Of a stretch of DNA of 64,000 bases, positions 1-64,000 are shown in pieces. Source of the DNA: Amorphochlora amoebiformis (lineage: Eukaryota > Cercozoa > Chlorarachniophyceae); NCBI GenBank assembly GCA_054601695.1, contig BAAHQB010000031.1, forward strand, positions 434,001 through 498,000, given 5' to 3'. Made by a program: the position numbers and the translations under genes. Position 1 is the stretch's first letter, and every line of letters starts with the position of its first letter. The notes beneath the pieces were generated by a model. The model was not told the DNA's origin, did no database searches, and saw only the letters and a program-made list of their open reading frames with translations.

Positions 1-297
1 TATAAATATATATATATATATGTATATGAATAAAACATATATATATATATGTACATATTGTATACCAGCCCCAGCGACGCAAGAGCGCAAAACCCGCACC
101 CCACGCCAGAGAATCAGCTCTGAATATGCAGATGATACATCATGTACATATTTATGCATAAATTTATTTATAATTTTGTATATACACACATATATACACA
201 TATCTGTGTGTACATTTGTAGATATGTTTTTATATGTATGTATAATATATATGTATATATATATATATATATATATGTATAAAACATACATACATAT

Positions 298-347
<50 letters not shown>

Positions 348-356
348 ATATTAAGT

Positions 357-410
<54 letters not shown>

Positions 411-417
411 TAAATAT

Positions 418-467
<50 letters not shown>

Positions 468-493
468 ATATATGTGTGTGTATGAATATTTAC

Positions 494-531
<38 letters not shown>

Positions 532-829
532 ATCTGTATATATAATATATATATACATAAATGTGTATAAACCTTCATCACATATCATATCACACACACT
601 TTCAAGCTAACATTTGCATACATACTACCTGAGATCGCCGTAAGTGCTACTAGCAATATTGTGACGTTTACTTGTGAGAGACAACGACAGGGTCGCCTGG
701 GGGGTCGGAACGGAGGCATGCATTGACGTGTTATATTTAGGCGAGCTGACATACTTGACCTTTAGTCCTATGAATCGGTTGCGTATGAGATATGTGTATC
801 GTTAATATACAATATATATATAACATATA

Positions 830-891
<62 letters not shown>

Positions 892-1383
892 TAATATATC
901 AATATATATATATATATATATATATCAATGTATACATGCGTATAAAAATTCATCCAAAAATGAGGTATGATAACTGCTGCAGACGTTGAGAATGATATTG
1001 TGGAAGGTTCTGGAGAGAGGGAGGAAGAAGAGGGAGAAGTGAGGAAGAGGAGTTGGTGGGGGGGGTGAAGAGTGGTTGCGCGGGAAGGATATGAGGAAGG
1101 CAGTTGAGCAATTTTGCAAGTATATTACACTTACTGATGAACATGTGTAAAATTTTATAGGCTACCACTTATATTTAAAAAAATCTATTTTGATGCTAGA
1201 ACCAAACACCCACACTCCTTGTATCTCTCTCAATATACCCGAGTGTCCGAGCGAGACCATCCCAACCGGGCATATCGAGACATGTCCCGACAAATTATTA
1301 TTACATATTTGGGATTTTGGATTCCGTTTTGAAAGAATTTGTCGTCTCTTCTCGGGACCCATATCGGCACCCAGAAATCATCG
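1..1383. other. Region upstream of NUP98, no gene recognised
   Basis: Mostly (TA)n with two non-repetitive islands at about 580-800 and 950-1330. Neither gives a frame with recognisable protein features or clear splice sites. A purine-rich stretch near 1005-1095 produces a Pro/Ser-rich minus-strand frame that I do not trust. The island just before 1384 probably holds the NUP98 5' untranslated region and promoter, but no specific element could be identified. Confidence 0.5.
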
Positions 1384-17949
<16,566 letters not shown>

Positions 17950-18548
17950 ACTTTTGAATGTGTGAGACTAAATTATAAATTAAACACTAAATTAAACACT
18001 TGAAATATCATATTCTCTAGATTCTAGAGTCTCATATGTATACACATTTAAATTTGTCTACCGGTACCATGTACTAGATGTACTAGACATATCAGCGGCA
18101 GAACGTTTTGGTTTCTAGTGTACAGCACACAGTTACATACATCAATGATCAAAAATACTAGTAATTGTATACCAGTGCAGTACATCACTAGCCTCAGTAT
18201 CATATATCTAGTATATATGTCTAGATCATGAAAGCAACTTAGCCTTGACGGCAGAGTGTAGTTCTTGTACTGTACTGATTTTTACAATTGAGTAGCCGAC
18301 ATCATCAGATACCTAGGATACTAGCTGGCAAATTTACTAAGGACTAGAAGGATGCCACGGTAGCCCCATATATCGATCGTGATTCTCTAAATTCTTTTGG
18401 TAGGATCTAGATAATCAGCGATTTAAACTAAAAATTCATTTCGCAATTTACTCCAGTTACTTTTAGCTGTCGGGTCTCGGCTGAGGAAGATGGCATTCCT
18501 CTTGGTCCCACCTAAATTATTCAGAGAATGTGTTGACGTGTGCTGAGT
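17950..18548. other. Convergent spacer between NUP98 and the TMEM184-like gene, CTAG-rich
   Basis: About 600 bp lie between two stop codons facing each other. It is almost free of (TA)n and carries about a dozen CTAG tetranucleotides within some 450 bp, where a random sequence would give about two. No coding frame is convincing. It must hold both 3' ends; I cannot point to definite polyadenylation signals. Confidence 0.7.
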
Positions 18549-24863
<6,315 letters not shown>

Positions 24864-24991
24864 CCCACACCCCCCTCTCTTGTATGGACGTCCCGCGTGT
24901 GTCCCAAAGTTTCAAGCGACAAAAAGGAAATTATCGGATTTTCTCGGCATATCATCATAATCATCTGTGGATTCAGGGTTTTGATCATTTG
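24864..24991. promoter_or_regulatory. Compact bidirectional promoter region
   Basis: Only 128 bp separate the start codon of the minus-strand TMEM184-like gene (24863) from that of the plus-strand gene at 24992. The spacer is TA-poor. Both 5' untranslated regions and both promoters must lie in this space or overlap the partner's first exon, unless 5' non-coding exons lie further away. No TATA box or known element is certain. Confidence 0.6.
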
Positions 24992-34459
<9,468 letters not shown>

Positions 34460-34586
34460 CGTTTGTCCATGGTGTACTATGAAATATCATCGAGATCAGT
34501 GCAGTAAATGTATATATGTATATATATGTATGTATATACATATGTATATATATATATGTATGTATATGTATCTATATCTATATGTG

Positions 34587-34651
<65 letters not shown>

Positions 34652-34694
34652 CCTGTAGATACAAGTATTCTTATAGTGATACACATATACATAT

Positions 34695-34738
<44 letters not shown>

Positions 34739-34898
34739 TAAATATATATATATATGTATTATATACACACACATATATATATATATATATACATATATAT
34801 ATTGTCTATATATATATATATATATATATACATATATATAACCTGTAGCTATAAGTATTCTTACAGTGTGATGTACATACACACATATATAATATATG

Positions 34899-34968
<70 letters not shown>

Positions 34969-35098
34969 CATTATATGTATATATATATATATATATGTAT
35001 ATACATTATATGTATATATATATATATATATTATATACACACACACACCACATGTATATATATATATATATAGTACAATGTATATATATATATATATG

Positions 35099-35161
<63 letters not shown>

Positions 35162-35182
35162 ATGTATTATATACATATCTAG

Positions 35183-35225
<43 letters not shown>

Positions 35226-35228
35226 CTA

Positions 35229-35262
<34 letters not shown>

Positions 35263-35370
35263 ATATATATATATATATATATGTATGTATATATATATAT
35301 ATACATATATGTATGTATATATATATATATGTGTGTATGTATTATCCGTGTATATATATATATATGCATG

Positions 35371-35411
<41 letters not shown>

Positions 35412-35445
35412 TAGATATATACATATATGTGTGTATGTGTGTGTA

Positions 35446-35484
<39 letters not shown>

Positions 35485-36669
35485 AGTTTGCTAGTATCTA
35501 TCTAGTCTATCTACAGTATATTGTTTATAAATATCTAGTTAGTGTAGCATATAAATTCAACGTATACACACACTAGAAAAATAGTATCATAAGATATACA
35601 TAAATAGTATCTAGAGTATTTTCATGTTTTATAACTTTTAGATAATCACACTGAACACTAGAAACATATCGTGATCGTCACTCCTTTGTGCTTCGCTGTA
35701 CGTTTCGTAATGGTATTCATGGCCCGTCGCGTTGCCGGCTTTCCTGAATTCTAGGAATTGCATATGATGATTGAATCTCTGAGCGTTGACACCTAGATTT
35801 CTGACCGATCATATGGACGCATACGACCTCTTAGATCTAGTAGATAAGCTGCCTAGGCCATGCTGAATAATTGTGAGTCAGTATATGCTGACTAGACTGA
35901 GTGGGCACGCACATGCGCATGCTCCAGAGTCCAAACAAGTCCAAAGCTAGAAGGTACACAACACATGTAATATTGTAACTTCTGTCGAGTACGACGAACC
36001 TTGTACATATATACAACTCGCTGGCATGCAATATTATTTTAGTAAAGCATATTTATGAAAGAATAATTACATGCAACAACGTCACATGATATATGCATGC
36101 ATAGGCATACATATTGCATACCGTAGGATGTCGTATATACAGTCTAGACAGTATATACACTGCATACGCACGCGCATGCACGTACGTTTCAGCCGGGCTT
36201 CATAGCCGACGATCATCATACGGTGCTACTGCATGCGTGTAAGAATACGTACGTACCAACTTCAAATGGTCAAGTACGGCCAAGTAAAACATTAAGTACG
36301 TTCAACGCAACATGTACTAGATGTAAGTCTCGTACTCATATATACATGTAATGTATACGTTATCGTTATCGTACGTACGTATATGCGTAACGGTACGCAT
36401 GCGGTTCTCGTACGTCTGCACGTATACACTACTGTGCATGCCTACGTAGACGAATAAGGACTCATGTAATCGAAAACAGTTCGTTATCGTATACAACAAT
36501 ACGTACGCATGAGTGTATCGATATTATTATTATCACACTAGTCACAGTCACGGTCTAGAGTGCGTGCTAGTTCGTGCCATAGGACACGTAGAGTGTGAAC
36601 CATATTGATCAGATATAAGTCATCGACAACAGGACAATTTATCTAGTTTATCTGATATACAACTCCCGA
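34460..36669. other. Convergent spacer between large gene and ABC transporter; CTAG and CGTACG palindromes
   Basis: The first kilobase (to about 35480) is (TA)n containing two copies of an ACCTGTAG...TAAGTATTCTTA segment (34652-34677 and 34840-34866). From about 35480 to 36650 the sequence is TA-poor and rich in short palindromes: CTAG, GTAC/CGTACG, GCATGC. I find no credible coding frame. It carries the 3' ends of both convergent genes. Confidence 0.65.
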
Positions 36670-53892
<17,223 letters not shown>

Positions 53893-54418
53893 GGTGCTTT
53901 TGGGGTCCGAAGCGGTGGTCGGCACCCAAGAATTCTTAATTTGTCGGCAGTTTTCGAAAAATGGTGTTTGAATCGATCGGACGGAATGGGGTAGGAAGCG
54001 GAGTGTTTGTGAGGGTTTATGGGGTGAATAAGGTTTATGAAAGGATGAAATAGGTTCTAAATATGTCTTAAAACTTAACGATTCCAAAAGAACTGTGACG
54101 AAATCTACGCATATTTCACACAGTGATGGGTTGATGGGATTTGATTTCCCATCGTCATAGGATTCATAGATTCAAAAAATGAGACGGAAGCTGTTAATAA
54201 AAAGCTATTTCCATATCTGACAAGGGTATCATAGGGCCTAGTTTTGGTTGTAGATTTAGCGGATTACAAAAATAGAGTAAAGACTTCATTTGGCCACCAG
54301 TGATCGCCTCAGTGAGACAGTGATGCATATGGTATGATATGCATCATGATATGCATCATATGACAGAGCCTGATTATCATCATGAGTCATCGGTATATAC
54401 GAGTGTTACATATATATT

Positions 54419-54457
<39 letters not shown>

Positions 54458-54523
54458 GTATAATATACTTATAAATGGCAGGTGGAGTAATGAGAGCGGT
54501 TGTGGCGGTGTATACGAGTCTTA

Positions 54524-54586
<63 letters not shown>

Positions 54587-54624
54587 TAAATGAACGGTTG
54601 AATGGGCGGGTGATGTACGAGTAC

Positions 54625-54711
<87 letters not shown>

Positions 54712-54757
54712 TAAATGACAGTGGAGTAATGAGAGCGGTTGTGGCGGTATGTACGAG

Positions 54758-54827
<70 letters not shown>

Positions 54828-54841
54828 ATGTATACTTATAA
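53893..54841. promoter_or_regulatory. Divergent intergenic region between ABCD gene and secreted-protein gene
   Basis: About 950 bp between two divergent start codons. The half next to the ABCD gene is TA-poor and unique; it also holds an in-fr upstream extension of the ABCD frame (to about 54087) that lacks an ATG. The other half holds TA tracts and repeated copies of the start region of the plus-strand gene. Both promoters should lie here. Confidence 0.6.
54390..54762 (+). repeat. Repeated partial copies of the start exon of the secreted-protein gene
   Basis: Good copies of the first 40 or so bases of the exon at 54842-54940 occur at about 54472-54515 and 54716-54757, both keeping GGAGTAATGAGAGCGGTTGT. 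Weaker copies occur at about 54391-54407 and 54590-54620. The copy at 54472 keeps an in-frame ATG. Each copy ends in (TA)n, and the exon itself is the last and only complete unit. Confidence 0.9.
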
Positions 54842-59687
<4,846 letters not shown>

Positions 59688-59777
59688 TTTTTGAATTTGT
59701 TTGTGCATGTGTATGTGTATGTGTATGTGTATATTATATATAAATATATATCATATATATATATATATATGTATATA

Positions 59778-59814
<37 letters not shown>

Positions 59815-61100
59815 TCCGTCCTAACCCTGACAATAACCCTAACAGTAACCTAACCCAAGCCCATATAAGTATTTATACCAGGCCTAGTTCGGGTTAGGGT
59901 TAGGTTTAGGACATAAGGGAGAGTAAGTGCTAGGGTTAGAGGTTTAGGATATAAGGAGAGAGTAACGGTTAGGGTTGGGTTTAGGATATAAGGAGAGAGT
60001 AACGGTTAGGGTTGGGTTTAGGATATAAGGAGAAAGTAAGGGTTAGGGTTATAGGTTTAGGATATAACAGGAGAGAGTAAAGGGTTAGGGTTAGAGGTTT
60101 AGGATATAAGGAGAGATTTAGGGTTAGGGTTAGAGGTTTAGGATATAAGGATAGAGTTAGGGTTAGGGAAGGTTAGGGTGTGTATAGATATAGATATGTA
60201 TATATACATTAATATATTATATATATATATATATATGTGTGTATATATACATATGTATATCTATGTATATATATATATATATATATGTATGTACATATAA
60301 TATATATATATATATACATATATATGAATGAATACAAACACATCCCCTAACCCCAATCCCAACCCTAACTCTAACCCCACCCTAACTCTAACTCTACCCT
60401 AACTCTAACCTAAATCTAGCCCCAACCCTAACCCTAACCCTAACCCTAACCCTAACCCTAACCGAAGACTAAGACATGCTGAATAATCTGATCCTAACCG
60501 AGTAATGGTCCTCGGACTAAGCCATGCTACTCTAACCCTAACCCTAACCCTAACCCTAACCTTAACTCCCTACCCTAGCTCTAACCCTAACCCTAACCCT
60601 AACTCTAACCCTACCCTAACTCTAACCCCCTAACCTAACCCTACCTAACCGAGTTAATGGTCCTCGGACTAAGACATGCTAAATAATCTAATCCTAACCC
60701 TAACCCTAACCCTAACCCTAACCCTAACCCTAACCTAAACCTAAACCTAACCTATTGATTGGCTATTTTCCGAACGATCCTGATAGTTAGGGTTAAGTTA
60801 GGGTTAGGGTTAGGGTTAGGGTTATGGTTAAGGATAAGATTAGGGTTAGGGTTAGGGTTAGGGTTGGGGTTATTATTTGAAATGATTCGGTCGGACAAGA
60901 TGAGAGAGTATATTTAGGGCTCTGGGTCATATATTCGGGTTAGGGTGGGTTAGGGTTAGGGTCAGGGTTAGGTCAGGGTCAGGGTCAGAGGGTTAGCGTT
61001 AGGGTTAGGGTTAGGGTTAGGGTTAGGGTTAGGTTAGGGTTAGGGTTAGGGTTGTAGGTTAGGTTGTGTAGGGTTAGGGTTAGTAGGGGTTACTTGCGGA
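59815..61100. repeat. Interstitial telomere-type block with switching orientation
   Basis: About 1.3 kb of telomere-type repeat. Plus-strand TTAGGG-type units with a longer period (GGATATAAGGAGAGAGTAA) fill 59885-60180. After a TA gap, CCCTAA units fill 60345-60755, with perfect runs and two copies of a segment containing GGTCCTCGGACTAAG. TTAGGG units then fill 60780-61090. No coding frame is present. Confidence 0.95.
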
Positions 61101-61347
61101 TGTCCTCTTGAGTCATTACATTTTTGCCCTTGGACTATATATATATATATATATATATATTTGTTATTTATATATGTATATATTATATATATATAAATAT
61201 ATATATATATACAATATATATATATATATGCACTGTATGGGTTGTCATATATGTATGTATGTATATATATATGTATACATATTTATATATAAAATACGTG
61301 TTATGTTTACATCGTAGGTTGATACATATATTGCATTATGTATATGC

Positions 61348-61386
<39 letters not shown>

Positions 61387-61404
61387 TATGTATTATATAT
61401 ATAT

Positions 61405-61435
<31 letters not shown>

Positions 61436-61446
61436 GTATACGTGTA

Positions 61447-61497
<51 letters not shown>

Positions 61498-61540
61498 ATA
61501 TATATATGTTTGAAAATATGTCATACGTATACTTTTCAGG

Positions 61541-61613
61541 TTTAATACCGAGAACGTTGGGGAAGCTTTTAAAGCGTTCATTGGTTAGGAAAATGTGTAC
61601 TTGTATGTATACA

Positions 61614-61666
<53 letters not shown>

Positions 61667-61862
61667 TTATATAACGTATAATTTGTACTATAAGTATATT
61701 ATACATTCATATACACACCTAACATGTTCGTACACATGATATATGTAAAACATTCCAATATGACATAAATGAACATACGATATGTTTATAAACATCTGAC
61801 TTCAGGCAGAGTACTGCCTAATGTTACTATAGCAGTTAAATATGTAAATATGTACTAAGCCG
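61541..61862 (+). other. Possible additional coding exons upstream of the small protein
   Basis: After an acceptor at 61540 the sequence 61541-61584 reads [14 protein letters not shown] in one frame and ends at a GT. A second island after the acceptor at 61804-61805 reads [11 protein letters not shown] before a stop. They could be a short separate gene or 5' exons of the next one; phases allow the first to join 61891 (after TACTAATCCCAG). Evidence is thin. Confidence 0.35.
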
Positions 61863-61901
61863 AATATAACAGTGTCAGATAAATATGTACTAATCCCAGG
61901 G

Positions 61902-62031
61902 ATGATATTGCTGGCTTCAATAGCATTTACTGTTGGATCGCGAACGGAGTATCTGTTTGACCCTGTTCCAAACCGGTATATATACATGCATATAGATAGA
62001 TTTATATATATATATATATATATACATATCG

Positions 62032-62062
<31 letters not shown>

Positions 62063-62154
62063 CTGTGTGTGTGTCTGTGTGTATTTATATATATATATAT
62101 ATATACACATATATACATATATATTTATTATATATATACACACATATATATATA

Positions 62155-62235
<81 letters not shown>

Positions 62236-62250
62236 ATATATATAAACATT

Positions 62251-62282
<32 letters not shown>

Positions 62283-62317
62283 ATAAGAATAAACCGACCA
62301 TATGTATACAATACATA

Positions 62318-62359
<42 letters not shown>

Positions 62360-62482
62360 GTATATATATACAGGATTTCATCGGATAGTGAAGACACGAA
62401 AACAGAAATCCACAACAGGGAGCAGAAAACCGAGATTGAATCTGAGAGAAAGGAGCCGAAGGCCTCTGATACGAAGTCTTGA
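61902..62482 (+). CDS. Small two-exon protein with hydrophobic N-terminus
   Basis: Exons 61902-61975 and 62374-62482 join in phase to 60 aa. The first encodes [20 protein letters not shown], a signal-peptide or membrane-anchor-like start. The second encodes a strongly charged Glu/Lys/Ser tail ending in SDTKS and a TGA. I do not recognise a family. The ATG could be internal, because an acceptor-like TACTAATCCCAG lies directly upstream and 5' exons are possible. The intron is (TA)n. Confidence 0.55.
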
Positions 62483-63700
<1,218 letters not shown>

Positions 63701-63734
63701 CTCTTAACCCCCCCCCCGGTCATCATCGCCGACA

Positions 63735-63924
63735 AGACTGGAATCTCGCCCCTGATAACCACATTCACCCTTCGGAGATCCTTAAAGGGGACCGGAGAAA
63801 GAATGAGAAGCTGTCTTTTCTCCATATCGATCCCCCTAATAAGCCCAAGCCCTTGGCAGAGACAGCCCTCAACGCGGGATGTGTGGAGGAGTTGAATCGC
63901 GGGGTTTTGGGGGTGGACGGTTGA
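63735..63924 (+). CDS. Probable terminal coding exon of an unrecognised gene
   Basis: A GC-richer island after a poly-C stretch gives a frame containing [32 protein letters not shown] and [18 protein letters not shown], ending in TGA at 63922-63924. Composition resembles the other exons. The minus strand also has a clean frame there ([20 protein letters not shown]), so strand and exon edges are uncertain; an acceptor might be the AG before 63735. No family is recognised. Confidence 0.4.
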
Positions 63925-64000
63925 ATGGAGGAGACTGGAAGATGATTTTGAGTCGGCGAGGACGGCTGGGGAGGGTAGATATGGGTTTGGATGTGATGTG

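Noticed and set aside
20-409. Many long Ile-Tyr-rich open frames on both strands across the window
   Set aside because: They translate (TA)n microsatellite; both strands and several frames are open at once and no splice or domain evidence supports them.

Overview
This is nuclear DNA of an intron-rich eukaryote, most likely a protist; the lineage cannot be fixed from the window alone. Three things support this. The genes are split into dozens of very short exons with GT-AG introns and the standard genetic code. Introns and spacers are dominated by (TA)n microsatellite. Blocks of TTAGGG/CCCTAA telomere-type repeat lie inside introns and spacers. I found no bacterial-style genes, rRNA, tRNA or CRISPR. 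Almost all long 'IYIYIY', 'SLSLSL' and 'LTLTLT' open frames are microsatellite artefacts. The real genes were rebuilt by joining exons at GT/AG sites with consistent reading phase.

Layout. (1) About 1.4-17.9 kb, plus strand: a 35-exon NUP98 nucleoporin with FG repeats, the GLEBS (Gle2/Rae1-binding) motif, a long helical insert and a C-terminal autoproteolytic-fold domain. It stops exactly at the His-Phe where relatives cut themselves. (2) 18.5-24.9 kb, minus strand: a 13-exon TMEM184/Ost-alpha (DUF300, LAZ1) family seven-helix membrane protein, complete at 340 aa. (3) 25.0-34.5 kb, plus strand: a 13-exon gene for an unidentified protein of about 1937 aa, largely helical with a PH-like C-terminus; its start is only 128 bp from the TMEM184 start. 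(4) 36.7-53.9 kb, minus strand: a 35-exon, 821-aa ABCD-type half transporter with every ATPase motif intact. (5) 54.8-59.7 kb, plus strand: an 8-exon low-complexity protein with a signal-peptide-like start. (6) 61.9-62.5 kb, plus strand: a small two-exon protein. (7) About 63.7-63.9 kb: a probable coding exon of an unrecognised gene. The genes alternate plus, minus, plus, minus, plus. The convergent spacers are TA-poor and rich in CTAG.

The most unusual signal is a recurring 'exon echo'. Many introns carry partial, truncated copies of the adjacent exon. In the intron before an exon the copy is its 5' part with the acceptor site; in the intron after it the copy is its 3' part with the donor site. 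Each copy breaks off directly into (TA)n. I see this in four of the genes, at ages from nearly identical (about 77 bp with one mismatch) to barely recognisable. It points to repeated local tandem duplication with one breakpoint in a TA tract and one inside an exon, which would lengthen introns without harming the protein.

The genes do not form an obvious pathway: a nuclear pore component, a membrane protein, an organellar or peroxisomal-type ABC transporter and several unknowns.
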